64,000 nt of DNA from Gyromitra esculenta (lineage: Eukaryota; Ascomycota; Pezizomycetes; Pezizales; Discinaceae), in assembly GCA_038503075.1 (NCBI GenBank), contig JBCAML010000001.1:620001-684000 (forward strand), written 5' to 3'. Below, piece by piece: positions 45,076 to 57,282 of this stretch (its first letter is position 1; the number at the start of each line of letters is the position of its first letter). The translations under genes and the position numbers were made by a program. The notes beneath the pieces are model-generated. The model had not been told where the DNA came from and made no database searches. It worked only from the letters and a program-made list of their open reading frames with translations.

Positions 45076-46578
45076 ATAGCAAAATTCACCTCAAAGCTTC
45101 AGCATCGCAAAGGTATCGTATTTTCCCATAAAGGCGGCATAATCTCGATAGGTGATTTTACTGCAAGTCCGTGAATTTTGGGAAATTCATCGAAACCTAG
45201 TTTCAAAGTGAGATCGATTGCTTAATTCTCTACAGGCTTGCAGCGCACCCCCCGTCTACCTATATACTTGGAAATACCTTTCCAGAACACCCATGGCCTG
45301 TGATCTTGAGCCTATGTCTCTCACTAATTCCTAGCCCCGAGCCTTCCCCGAAGGCTCCCTCGGAGCGCTCCCATACTACGAAGCTTTTCCAACACAAGAC
45401 ACAACTGAAACAGCGAGTGATTTTTTGTGATCCACCAGTAACATAAATTAGGCTTGGATAATCCCCGACCGTAAGCCCTACCACGTTGCCTACTCATTAA
45501 CTAGTATACGAACGAGTAGTTTTAAGCCCGCTTCACGAACTTAGTCTCGTGTCCAGATCTAGTCTAGTACCTAGCCCCAGCTGTGCAGCGTGCTGCTACC
45601 GCAGGGAGATACGTTCAAATTAGGTCATCACATTTAATCTACTGTACTCTTTAATTTTTCTCGCACTGTATTCATTGTCAGTTGCTTTCACCGGAGTACT
45701 TATCGCTTCAATACTAGATGAGCTAATGGGTGAATAAATAAACACTGGATGAGCAGAAAATCGAGTGATATTTCATGATTTATAAAGTGAGTCTTGGATG
45801 GGCAGGTAATCAAGTGATTTTCATAGACTCTCACGCAAGATGGCTGACCCCAGGCAAGCCGAGCGGCGCGAGAGTTGCTTTTGGTAACATTGAATATTGT
45901 ACAAATTATGTTTCTAGCCCCGATCGTGGAAATATCAATAAAAGGTGCAATGTAAGTTTTTTTTCTAAATATTATTTGAAATAAAAATCTATAACTCTAT
46001 TAATGTTAGAGTATCATTTTTGAAAGGCCGTCGAAGCTAGCACACCACAGTTCGCCATATTTACCCCTACACCCGTAGCACAAGTATCCAAAATACGATA
46101 TAAGATATACCAATGATCCAACCCCGTCAAGGACCCAGAAGAAAAAAACTCACACTCTGATAGGAAGTTTCGATCAGAGCTTATGCATCTACTCATATAT
46201 GCTTCACCTATTACAACGTTCGCTAGCTCTCCACAATTAATCGAAACTCTGTGAACCGCCCAAAAAACCCCCCACAAGAAAAAATCCCTTACAAAAAATA
46301 ACTAGCACCCGACCATGCAGATACGCGGAATTATTTGTTTTTACAAGCCATGGAATACTCATGTCACAAAAAAAAGGCAATAGAATAGAAGGAAAACGAA
46401 AAAAAACGAAAAGCAAGCACAAAAAGAAAACCCCCCGACCCAATTCCCAATGAATTTTCGCGCCGAAAAACCTTAGTTGTAGCAGAAATAGTAGTAACAT
46501 AGAGGTAGCAGTAGTAAAACCGTCCTCCAGTCATTTATCATGAATCGTGGCAAATAAGCCAATCAGGCAACGTACACT
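45076..46578. other. Intergenic region with repeat R3
   Basis: AT-rich, no gene supported. 45211-45397 resembles 58353-58518. Confidence 0.5.
45211..45397. repeat. Dispersed repeat R3, copy 1
   Basis: Aligns by eye with 58353-58518, same orientation: shared GATCGATTGC-T-ATTCTCTA at the start, TGTCTCTC-CTAATT-C-G-CC in the middle, and GAAGCTT-TC-AACA-AAG at the end. Diverged, with indels. Confidence 0.55.
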
Positions 46579-48105
46579 TCAACGCCCCTCTTGAGAACGG
46601 TCGCTATCTCTCCTTCGGAATAACCCACTCCATCTACTGCTACCACTACTACTGCCTCCGTTACCGTGCTCACCCGACGGTGCCGGCGAGGGTCCGGTCG
46701 ATGAGGAGGGACCGGATGAGGAAGATCTGAATTGTGGAGGCATCGAGTTTATGAATGGGTATGGCGCTGTGTGTGGTCTGCTTGACGTGCTGGGCGATTG
46801 TGGCGCTGCAGAGCGTTGCTCCTCGGGGGTTACAGGGTGGCGGCATATTGGACATGTCTGCATCATTAGTCAGTCAATGAGGTTTCTGATTATAATCAGA
46901 GGTATGCTTACGTCATGCGCTTCAAGCCATCTACTGACGCACTCAAAATGGTACATATGATTACACGGCAGCTTCCTGATCTCCTCATCCACTGCCAAGT
47001 CCTCCTTACAAACTGCACAATCTTGCCCATCTCTCACCATCTGACCGGTTACTCTTATTTTTGGCAGTGACTCAATCGTATCTTTGGAAGCTGGTGGTGG
47101 CGCGTTCCCTTGATGCTGCTCCATAAGTTGTGAAATCACTCGGTCTAGATCCGCTTGCGAGTACACATAGTCGCTACCTGCGCCTAGTGGAATACCGAGG
47201 AAACGGGCAAGTAAGCCACCGCTATCGGGAGTCCCGGGGCCGAAGAAGGAGGCGAGTAGTCTGGTTAGGTCACATAAATTAGCAATGTAGCATTATAAAC
47301 CGATCTTAAAAGCCGGTTCTAGGGAAAGCGAATTAGTAGGAACACTTACGTCGGGAGATCTACTACATTTTCCCCATGTGGCTGTGGTGAATCTGCATCC
47401 CGAGGGTTCAACCGAGCACTAGGATCGTACGGGAATCTGAACACTGGTGGTGGTGGTCCAAAAATCAACGGTAGTGGTGTACGTGCATGGGGACTCCCGG
47501 TTGGACTCCCCGTAGTCTGACCCGCACCTAACCCCCCCGCCCTTGGCGACTCCCCTGGCGTCCCGGCCCCATCCCCGACTGAATCCCTTAGGGCGCTCCT
47601 CAACATAGTTGCAAATAAATGTATCACATCATCCTGATGTCCGTGGCCAGCCTCCCCACCGGCTTCACGGTTTCGGTTTGCACGAGGCCCAAAGTTTCGC
47701 TGTGTGCTCGTGTAGCTAAAGTTGGGCCCCTCGATGCGTACAAAAGCCGCAGCGCCGTTGTGCGCAGACGAACCATCGTCGTCATCGATATCGAAATCTT
47801 CAGGAAGGTCGTGTTCTGGAACTGAAGGGTCGCGGGGGTCGTTAGTATTTTCGATCTAGTGGGCCGGGTGGTTTGTTAGCAGGGCTGGAATCCTTTTAGG
47901 CGAAAAAAAGAGGTTGGATGATAACGAAACGTAGAACAAGGAGAAGAAAAGTGCTCAGAGAGAAAGAACTACTGACGATTTCAACAAAATCGCCACCGCA
48001 ACGGGGACAAACAAGGCCATGCTCGTCTCGGTACCATTCTTCACGGCAGCTATGGCAGTAGACAAGATCCCGCTGGCCTGGTGGATTGTTCGTTATCGAA
48101 GACAT
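46579..48105 (-). CDS. RING-H2 E3 ubiquitin ligase with N-terminal zinc ribbon (RNF126/115-like)
   Basis: Transfers ubiquitin from an E2 to substrates. The exons are 47977-48105, 47350-47855, 46912-47260 and 46579-46857, giving 420 residues in phase. Near the N-terminus two Cys pairs (YCHSCREEWYR and LVCPRCGGDFVEI) form the zinc ribbon seen in RNF126/RNF115/CIP8-type ligases, which binds ubiquitin or client proteins. A long Gly/Pro/Ser-rich linker follows. The RING-H2 is split by the last intron: CAVCKED, LPCNHMYHFECVSRWLE, and then TCPICRHPV. The C-terminus is Ser/Pro-rich and disordered. All eight zinc ligands are present (C-C-C-H-H-C-C-C). The cellular substrate cannot be told from sequence; the mammalian counterparts act in cytosolic quality control. 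Confidence 0.92.
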
Positions 48106-49341
48106 GGGTTCAGGCCGTTCTCCGGGGGAGCAGGAGCAGGAGCAGGAGCAGGACGCTTTAGGGGGGAGAGTAAGAGACGATTAGAAGGAGAGATGAGAAA
48201 GAAACCACAGCGAGTTTGTTCGGTCAACGGTGCCGTTGGTGGAGGTGGCAGCAGGTGTGGTGGTGGTGGTCACAATCACTTCCTGGAGATTAGAGAGGGG
48301 GAGCTAGAGCGGGATGATGTCGGGACAAGGGATGCACGGATCGATGAGGAAACAAATCAACCCACACGAAACCAAAGGTGGGGCAGAGGGAGAGAGGGAA
48401 AGAGAGATAAATATATGTTTTCCAGTTAAGGTAGCAGTTTCCAGCAACCGGCGTTGTGATATCGATAAACCTCAAGCTATACGCGCAGTGTTATACATAT
48501 GTAATGCAATAAACAGATATATCTACTCCACTACTGTGAGTGCTCAGCCGCAGCAGCAATGGCAAACCTGCCGTGCTGGTGTCTACGGCCCAATATCCGA
48601 CACGATACATCAGGTAATGATCCAGCAGCAGTGATCATGACGGCAGCAGGAGAGAGCGAAAGAAGGCGTCCAACTGGCAGCTGAGCCAGCCCTCTCTCTC
48701 CTCTCAAGTTAACCCCTGCTGGCATCCGGTGGTTGGGTGACTGTGGGCTCGACCTTTAAGGCCGGACAGAGACAAGACAGCCTGCAGCGGGTTGCTAGAA
48801 TGTTCTGCAGTCGGGCTCGTGTCATTTGCAGGTGCTGGTTCAGTGCTGTGGCTGGGGAACTGAGAGCAGGAACCGCCACTGTGGCGCTTCCGCAGCCCAA
48901 CCCGATGTCAAAATACAGGATCCGGGACCAGACAGCCATGCCCGTTCCTGATTCACTCTTCAGAGATGCCGTTCCCTGGATGCTTGAAAACAAACCGAGG
49001 CCCAGAAGAGAGTGGAGCACATCCGTGAACCGCAAAATAAAAAGAGTGTAACTATTCATCAAACACCTGGAACACACTCGGCGAGGGAGGAAGAGAGGAA
49101 AACAACAGAAAAAAAGCCCGATGAATGGAAATCCCATCATACAAAAAAAAACCTAAAAAAAAACCTGAAGATGAAGAAACCCAATTTCCAACGCTAGAAT
49201 ACCATGCTCATTACTTCTCCCAGAACCGCCATCGTAACAAACGTGTATTCGTACACAGTCCTCGTATTTCCGAGAAAAAACCCCCGTCAAACGGTAACCC
49301 CCCGTTTAACCCCATCTAACCCTCGTTATCAAAAAACAGTC
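48106..49341. other. Intergenic region between the RING gene and FIS1
   Basis: Upstream of the RING ligase and downstream of FIS1. A 143-codon minus-strand open frame at 48709-49140 and several plus-strand frames lack any family signature or start context, so none is called. Confidence 0.5.
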
Positions 49342-50186
49342 TCACCGTCTCTTTGCCATCCCCCTCCATAGCGCTGACCCAATCACACCCGCTGCCAACG
49401 CCACACCACTGATAATCGCCACACCGAGCAGGCCCTCTGAGCACGAATGAAAAAATTAGATCAGTAACGTGGTACATACGAGGGGAAGCGGGAAAGTTCC
49501 AAGTGGTAATGATGTTTAGGCAGCCCACCTCTAGCAACTTTATCATCTATCAGAGTCCTCAAACTCTGGCTCTGCAGATTCTGCGGCTCATTGTCCAACA
49601 GCGCCTCGTTGTATCGCCGGGCTTCCGCGTAGTTCCCGAGACGGTAGTTCCCGAGGGCGAGGTAGTAGAGGCACTCACGACGACGCTGGGGGTGGGTGCG
49701 GAAGATGTCTGTTGACGTTCGATATTAGTGAATGTTTCCCCGATAAGACTAGCCTTAGCCTTATCCCCTCCCCTCTTCCTCTTGTTCGTCCTCCTCTCTA
49801 TCCTCCCTAGGGCGAACTAACCAGTCAACAACCTAACCCCCAGCTGCTGTTCCTGCCTCTTGTCGCTCTTGATCAATCCCCACGCATAATTGAACTTTGT
49901 CTGTACGCCCACGAACTGCCCTTCGCCCTCGTATTGTTTCCGCAGGACCGCGAGTTCAGCTTCTTTGAGCGGGCTATAAGAAGCAGCAAGTTAATGCATC
50001 AGTAACGAAAGAGAGAGGGGCGGAAAACGGCCTTGGGAGTCAAGCGGTACCTTTCAGCGTCGGCAGCATCTGTCGCGTGCGGGGCATATGTTAGCACTTT
50101 AACCACGCCCCACTACACAAAATCCCAGATCCTGGGTGGAAGATCGGAGGGAGAAACTCCTTACATGGCAGACTATCAGATGGCAT
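49342..50186 (-). CDS. FIS1: Mitochondrial fission protein Fis1
   Basis: Tail-anchored outer-membrane adaptor that recruits the dynamin Dnm1 (via Mdv1) to divide mitochondria and peroxisomes. Five exons: 50165-50186, 50051-50069, 49822-49973, 49529-49708 and 49342-49436, giving 155 residues with every junction in phase. The first two exons are only 22 and 19 nt. Joined, they give MPSDSLPYAADAES, matching the N-terminal arm of fungal Fis1. The TPR-like body has [52 protein letters not shown] and [13 protein letters not shown]. The last exon encodes the membrane anchor [19 protein letters not shown], followed by the basic WRGMAKRR. The length is exactly that of yeast Fis1. Confidence 0.95.
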
Positions 50187-50616
50187 TGTAAAAAGGTTAT
50201 CTTGTAGGATCGAAAATGGGAATATTTTTTAAGAATTTTTATTGGGTGGGTTGTGGGGGGGGTCGCAGGCACAGGAACTGAACTTGGGCGAACGAGCGAC
50301 TTTTTCAATCCTTTCTGGCGGGATGGGCTACTTGAGGGAAACAACCAACGGATAGCGTTACGTAGTGCCTATGGGTGAGTCCATGCTGTGGCAAACTGCG
50401 AAAACTTGGTGTGGCTTGCACACGTATCCCTACTAGGTCTCGTGATGCCGAGGGTTGCTGCGGCAACGGGGGATCGACAGTGCTCGGCAAAGCAGACAAC
50501 AGCACGAACTTTAAACACCTCACTTCATCAATCACGAACATCACGAACTAGGCATCAAGCTCAACCACGAGAACCCAGAGCAACACTCATAAACACCCCC
50601 CTACAACTGGCTCACG
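50187..50616. promoter_or_regulatory. Shared upstream region of FIS1 and SPC24
   Basis: 430 bp between divergent start codons. No specific motif called; a bidirectional role is inferred from geometry. Confidence 0.4.
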
Positions 50617-51346
50617 ATGGTTCTCCTAGAAGAAGCACCCGGTAAGTGCCCTTTCATCCCATCTCTCGAGAAAGCCACCCCCACTAACACCCCCCCGCCT
50701 ACTCCAGACAAACTAATCCATGAAGTCCTCTCCAACTTCAACATCTCCTCCGACATGCAAGCACATTCCCGCATCTCCGAGACGCTCTCCGCAATAACTG
50801 CCAACCGCGCCAAGATCCTTGACGACTCACGCAACGTCCTCCGCGCGCTCTCCCGCAAAATGGAGATCTCCAAGCAATCCATGGAAAGCTCTGTCGCCGC
50901 TGCCTCCCAGAAAGAACACGGCAAGAACATGCTCCGTCTCGACCGCGAGAAATTCTCCCTCGCCAAAAATATCAATGAGCTCGAGAGCTCCTCGCATCAC
51001 CTCGAGGGACAGTTAGCGCGACTTAAAGAGGAGCTGGAAAGTGTGGATGGGGAAGATGCGATGCAGACTGCTATGATGGAGGCGGAGGATGGGACGCTGC
51101 TGAAGTTGAAAGTTTATAGGAGCTTGGGGATTGAAATTCAGGAGGATGGCGCAGGTGGTTATAATAAGGCGGTTATACGTAAGTTATTTGTGGCCTTTTT
51201 CTTGGTGGGGTGGGTCTGAGTGATATGTGGTGACTGACAGTCTGCCTTGTGTAGGAAATCCGAATAAGGGTGATGTGCATGTGGTGAATATCGAGAAGAA
51301 GTTCTCGCAGTTCTTCTATGCGAATTACTTTTGGAATACTATGTGA
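50617..51346 (+). CDS. SPC24: Kinetochore protein Spc24
   Basis: Spc24 pairs with Spc25 in the Ndc80 complex and anchors it to the inner kinetochore. The exons are 50617-50641, 50708-51178 and 51255-51346, giving 195 residues in phase. The first exon is 25 nt (MVLLEEAP plus one base). Residues 9-130 are a coiled coil, including RAKILDDSRNVLRALSRKME and LARLKEELESVDGED. The globular RWD-like C-terminus has TLLKLKVYRSLGIEI, YNKAVIRN and GDVHVVNIEKKFSQFFYANY, ending FWNTM, the conserved Spc24 ending. The stop codon overlaps a GTGAGT-like sequence, but family ends support stopping here. It is divergent from FIS1. Confidence 0.95.
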
Positions 51347-53719
51347 GTGGAATACCCCTGGGTTGGAGTTTTTTGTTTTGCTTCACTCGCTTTCTGCGTA
51401 GGGCTAGGTTGTTTATTTGCATCGGTTTGGCTGTAATGAGGAGTTAAATTGGTATATATTTGAATTTAGCTCCATGGCTTAAAGAGCTTGTTCAGATCAA
51501 CGGTTGAGGTTTATGCGCTACGCTGGCTATTGGATAGGGCACATGTTCTACTTGAGACTTTGCAGGTATGCTACACGACATGCTGTGTTCGGTTAGCCTA
51601 GCTACGGAAGTTTAAATAAGGCTTAACCTACGGGGCTAAGTACATGTATGCAAGAATCCCGTAGTACCCGATGAAGCACACATGACATATATTCATGGCC
51701 GCAGAGATACCGGTAGCTCGGGATGTAGGGCTTTGGTGCACCAAAAATCTCAATCTCAGGTCCTCCATTTTTAAATTCCTTCTTACCTCACACAAAAAAG
51801 CTTACAAATACATATAACAAACTCTGCCAACCCTAGTACGTGTAATCAAGAATACATACGTCTACCAAACCCCCCAACTCGGACAGAGTAGACATTTGTC
51901 AGCACCATCATATACATACATGTATAGTCGAAATTGACTGTTTGCATATGCCCCTCTTATCCATTTCTTCCTATCTTATACTAAACACCGTTCCTGTATT
52001 CCAAGCTTACAAAACCAAAACCTTTGCTCAATAATTTCTACTTCTACGTATACGTACAGTATCGTACCACCACCTTCATGCATATGATGAATCAGCCCAC
52101 CCCCTTAGATTTAGGAATCTTGATAAGTCTGCCATGTCGAATCTTATCTACCAAAATACCGGGGTAGTATATTGCTTACCCCTTAAGCTTGAACATCTCC
52201 GCTTAATGTGGGGAATTCCGAATAGTCAGCGGTCTAGAATTCAGTCGCCAGAACCCAGCGTGGGGTCCGGTCACGAAACTAGTATCAGTCATCAGAATCT
52301 AACTGAATAGTAGATTAATGTTGGTAGGGAAGTGGGAGGGGAGGGGAGGACGTTTTTGTTGCGACAGTTGCTTGGAAAGCCCAAAACGCCGGATGTTTCC
52401 GCACGTGATCCTGCATGCCTGAGTTACACGCAAAAAAAAAAATACTAGGTTTTGACAACGAATTGGGGGGTTTTTCCCCCGTTATGTCTACGGCATCTTT
52501 CGGCGGGGGAAGGGGGGGAACCTTTTTATAGATTGCTTGCGTGTCTCCACGTGCTGGAAAAGATTCGATTTTATTTTTTGATGTTACCTGTGATTATCTT
52601 TTTTAAGGGGTTCTCAGGGCTTGGCTGGAATATGTGATTTTCACAAAGATACGTGTAGCATCCTTCTGTAGAAACTGAGGATTGGAGTAAAAAAAAATTC
52701 ACCAGTGAAGCTGGGCGGCTCGCTAGTAATTGGGTGCTCACTAGCTTGCATGGGGTAAATAATTTATTCCACGTACCGGTAACGGGCATCTTGCTCGCGC
52801 CTGGGAGAGCTGGGTTCGGCCCAGCGACATGAAAGCATAGGTAATCTACCGGTAGATATTCTCCATGTCAAATAGAAGTTACGTGAAGGTAGTTACTCGG
52901 GGGCAGGTAGAGCCTGACAATGGCTTTTGCTGGTAACGGCTTCCGATTCGCGTTAGCCAGCCAATCCCAGGCTTGCAAATTTATTTTTTTCAGGCCCGTT
53001 CTGGCTGAGGGTAGATCTGTGGTGTTAAGCAATGCGGATCATCTTCATGTCTCAGATCATCGTACACGCTGTAACTGCGGCTGCACAGGCACTGGGGCGG
53101 ACGGAATTTAATAAAACACAGGCACTGTTTTCTATTATTTTCATGGCGAGAGAGAGTTTTTGCTCCCCTTGCCGAAGGGGGATAGAGATGCTGTCCAACC
53201 TACCGCATAGACTCCCGATGCCATGGATACAGAAATTAACGAGGTACCGCGCTTGCCTCCCGCGGGAAATCCGGGTGATAAGGCAGGCCTTCGGTGGGCA
53301 GCGATTGGGGGGACTGCTGGGGGAGGGGTGAGTGATTACACAGAAGTTCCGCCCGAGCCGCGGCTTCCGCCAAGAACGCAGGGCAGGGGGCTGTTCAACC
53401 GCCTGTCATAAGCTTCTGTGAAATGCACAGTACATTCATGTACAGTAGCCTGTGCCTTACGCCTCTCTTTCGCTCTTTCTTTTCTCTCGCCCATGCTCCC
53501 CCCGTTCCGACGCCGGTCTTCGTTCCCAAGACCCAGGAGGTTGCCTGCTTCTTCGCCATAGCCTCGTTAATAATTGCCATCCCACAAGTCCTCTTAAGCT
53601 CGCTTCGCCAACTCTGTTTTCTTTCTCCAACCTTATCACCTGCTGTCAGTATCTCTCTCGTCGGCTTGACCTGAGGGAGTGAGGGAGTGAGAATATATAT
53701 CCCTTTATCCATCTCAACG
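51347..53719. other. Intergenic region between SPC24 and the Rad5-like gene
   Basis: 2.4 kb with no supported gene. It has TACATGTA palindromes near 51641 and 51919. Open frames of 60-110 codons near 52900-53700 overlap on both strands and carry no motif. The 3' end is C/T-rich and probably contains the promoter of the downstream gene. Confidence 0.5.
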
Positions 53720-56700
53720 ATGAACACCCACTATGGAGCTACTAGCTCCTCTTCGAAACGACCAAGGCTCGAATCCGCTACCCCACAGTTGAATACCCGT
53801 CCGTCCGTCAGTGGCCTAACTCCCGTACCCGCATATTTACCGTTCACCTTACTCGATCACAGAGCTTCCCTACAAACGACCAACAAAGTACCTCCGACAG
53901 AACCAGATGTGCTGGAATCTACAGGGCAGGGGAGCTTCCTGGAGCGTCTTCACGGGGTTCAACAGAGATCAGCATTCCCGCTGAAGCGACCAGCAAACAA
54001 CGATGGGAAGGAGCAGAATATGCCATACATGGGCGGGAATGCAGCAGGGCCTTTAGGCAGCTACATACGGGAGCAACGGTCGAAAGGGTTTGAAGGGAAT
54101 GGGAAAAATATTGCTCCTACGCTACTACAACGGCCTGTGGGTTCTGTTATTGATCTAACGGAGGATGACGATGACGCTGTGCAAATAGTGAGGACGCATA
54201 CAAGGGAGGTTTGTTTTGGAATGATCCACAAAGCGAGCATTTCGGCGCACACCGTCCCTGCGACTGCATTTGGCACCGATACTTTCCCGGACAACTGGCC
54301 GTCGATTCCAATCACGTTGCGTCGAGGGGTTAATACGGGTACGCTTATTGTGTGTGCGTTAGACCCGACTGGACGGGAGTTCGGTTGCGTCGATATTAAC
54401 ACGGCAAGAGCCCTTGTGCCGTTGTTGGATTTGAAGCTTGTCCGGGTTCAAGCGAGAATTATTCCACGCCCAAAACGCCAGGGCGAAGTTGTGGGAGCCC
54501 AGGTTTCGGCAAACGTATGGATATACATCAATCTCTACGGCCCGGAGGAGAAAGGCATCACCGTCGGGAATCTCCTTTCCCAGAAAAATGTGTTTTTGCA
54601 GAACCCCATGGGCGCCGATAAGGTGGAATACAGGAATCCGCATTACCGAGATAGCTGGGCTAAAAATGGTGGCGGATCACAAAGAACAAGCACTGTTGGA
54701 TATGTCTCGAGGACAGCAGAGGAGATTCGTTCAGACGTGAATGGTGTCTTTGACAATCTTGAGCAGTCGGACAACTTACCGGAGATGGATCCGGACCCAC
54801 GGATTAAGACGCCATTGCTAAAACATCAAAAACAGGGACTGCATTTCATGACAAATAAAGAAAAAGAACGAACATTCGGCGAAGGGGATAAAGGGAACTC
54901 GTCGCTTTGGCGGTTACGAACGCGCCCTAGCGGTCATAAATACTACTATAATGTTATTACCGGTGTTGAGTCTCGAGGCAAACCCACCGAGGTCCTCGGT
55001 GGGATTTTAGCGGACATGATGGGGCTGGGGAAAACACTCCAGATCATATCTTTAACTGTCAATTCCCTCGAAGAATCCAAGGCCTTTGCAAAAAAGAAAT
55101 ACTCTCCGCCAAAAGATCAAGAGAAGACAGATGACAAAGAAGATTCTCCACTTCAACCCGTGAAGACAACTTTACTAATTAGCCCTTTAAGCACCATCGG
55201 CAACTGGGAGGAACAGATCCTGGCCCATGTTCACCCAAATACCCTCAATACCTATATCTACCATGGTAGTAAGCGCGAGACCGGTCTAGCGAAGCTTGCT
55301 AACTACGATATGATCATTACAACGTACCAAGTGGTAGCGAATGAGTTCCAGAGACATACGAAGGATCAGAAAAACACAAGTCCGCTACAGCAGATGTATT
55401 TTTTCAGAATCGTTTTGGATGGTCGGTATCCGAGCATTTCTGTTTACTCAAAAAACAGGCTGAGCTGACGTATATTCAGAGGCCCATATGATTCGCGAGC
55501 AAAGCACTTGGCAATCGAAAGCGGTCATTGCGCTGAACGCGCAAAGACGCTGGGCAGTGACCGGCACACCCGTCCAAAGTGAGAAATATTTACCTCAAAT
55601 CATGCGGCTTGGGTCATTGACTAACTGTTTCGCTTTTTACGCTTATTTTTTCGCAGATCGCCTTGATGACCTTGCAGCTCTAATTAAGTTTCTGCGAGTC
55701 AAACCATTCGATGAGAAATCTCTATTCAACCAGTACATTGCGGTTCCATTTAAGGTGAGTTTCGTATATACTTTGCATGATCTGAGGTTGATGGAGCTAA
55801 TTATGGACTAATTTAGGCTGCCGATCCGGAGTGCATCCCTCGTCTCCGTCTCCTCGTAGATAGTGTAACCTTACGCAGACTAAAGGATCGAATCGACCTC
55901 CCCCCTCGCAAAGACCAAACTGTCTACCTAGAATTCAGCCAAGACGAACGTGAAATATACGATGCTACTGCGCGTCAATCAACAATGCGTATGGATCTTG
56001 TCGTCAAGACTGGTCATGTCGGCGGTAAAGCCTACGTTCACGTCCTCCAAAGCATCCTCCGTCTTCGCCTTATTTGCGCTCATGGTCGAGAGCTACTTGG
56101 GAATGATGACACGGCTGGGCTCACTTCCTCCGATGCAATCGATGTTGACGAACTCGAAGATAAGCCGCGCTCTTCATGGTCGCCGAAACAAGCATATGAG
56201 ATTTTTAAGTTGATGAAGGAAGCGAACGAAGATGTGTGTTCAGTCTGCCGGAAGAAGATCAATAATGCCGCGGTCGTTAACAGCGATGCGGAAGTAAAAG
56301 CGGCAGGCTCGAGTAAAGGGCAGGTAATGGGATCACTCACCCCCTGTGCGCATCTACTTTGTGGGTCATGTGTGGGAACCTATAAAAACGCCATATCGAA
56401 TTTCCAGGAAGGACAGCAGGCGGCGTGTCCCATTTGTGGGCTGTTTATTCGCGTTGACCTCTTCGAGCTAAAGCAAGAAGAGGAGGCTGCGGAGGAGAGC
56501 AGCAAGGAAGGCGCAAAGACACTAAAGAAGAATGTGCAGTATCGAGGACCAAGCACAAAAGTGAAAGCACTGCTGAAGGCACTGTTAGAGAATAAGGAAG
56601 AGAGTACACCAGAGGATCCAGTCAAGAGTGTTGTGTTTTCCTGCTGGACTAGCCACATGGATCTTATTGAGATTGCGTTCAACGAGAACGGAATTAAGTT

Positions 56701-57213
56701 CGTACGTCTGGATGGCCGGCTATCCAGAGCACAGCGAAATCAAGCTATCTCTACCTTTCGTGAGGATCTAGAGATCGAAGTTATCCTGGTCTCTCTAATG
56801 GCTGGTGGTCTTGGGTACGTCCATCCTCTTTTTTCTCAAGTATAGGAAACCTGTTGACTCCTGGACTAGCTTAAACCTGACCGCAGCTTGCAAGGTCTAC
56901 GTCATGGAGCCGCAATTTAATCCTGCCGCGGAGGCCCAAGCTATCGATCGGATACATAGGCTTGGACAAAAACGTGCCGTTACGACGATCAGGTTTATTA
57001 TGACTAACTCATTTGAGGAGAAGATCTTGCAATTACAGAAGAAGAAAACAGATTTGGCGAATTTGTCTATGAGTCAGAAACTCACGAGGAGCGAGCTTAC
57101 AAGGCAAAAACTTGAGGTCTGCCCTTTCTTTCCTTTTTCCAAGTCCGTGCGTAGAGTGTTTTGGGGGCTATGGCTGATATGTGGTATAGGACTTAAGATC
57201 GCTTTTTAAATAA
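53720..57213 (+). CDS. Rad5/HLTF-like SNF2 ATPase with embedded RING finger
   Basis: SNF2-family DNA translocase with ubiquitin-ligase RING; relatives act in post-replication repair (Rad5) or on SUMOylated proteins (Uls1/Ris1). The exons are 53720-55421, 55480-55578, 55657-55754, 55817-56814, 56870-57116 and 57190-57213, giving 1,055 residues in phase. N-terminus: disordered, then a HIRAN-like segment (FGCVDINTARALVPLLDL). SNF2 motifs: Q-like KHQKQGLHFM, Walker A in DMMGLGKTLQ (about 431-440), LLISPLSTIGNWEEQI, DEAH formed across intron 1 (about 568), RRWAVTGTPVQ. The RING (about 774-845) has VCSVCRKK, PCAHLLCGSCV and ACPICG, inserted between the lobes as in Rad5. C-terminal lobe: VVFSCWTSHMDLIE, FVRLDGRLSRAQR, MAGGLGLNLTAACKVYVMEP, DRIHRLGQKRAV. 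The exact orthology (Rad5, Uls1 or a fungus-specific clade) is open. Confidence 0.9.
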
Positions 57214-57268
57214 TATAATTAAAAGGGGTAAGAAAGGAGTTCAACATACAATTTCATTGTGATTATTT

Positions 57269-57282
57269 ATATATATATATAT
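57269..57282. repeat. (TA)n tract
   Basis: Seven TA units just 3' of the Rad5-like gene. Confidence 0.7.

Noticed and set aside
48709..49140. 143-codon minus-strand open frame between the RING gene and FIS1
   Set aside because: Composition is Leu/Ser/Cys-rich without a domain, the plus strand is also open, and no splice sites extend it.
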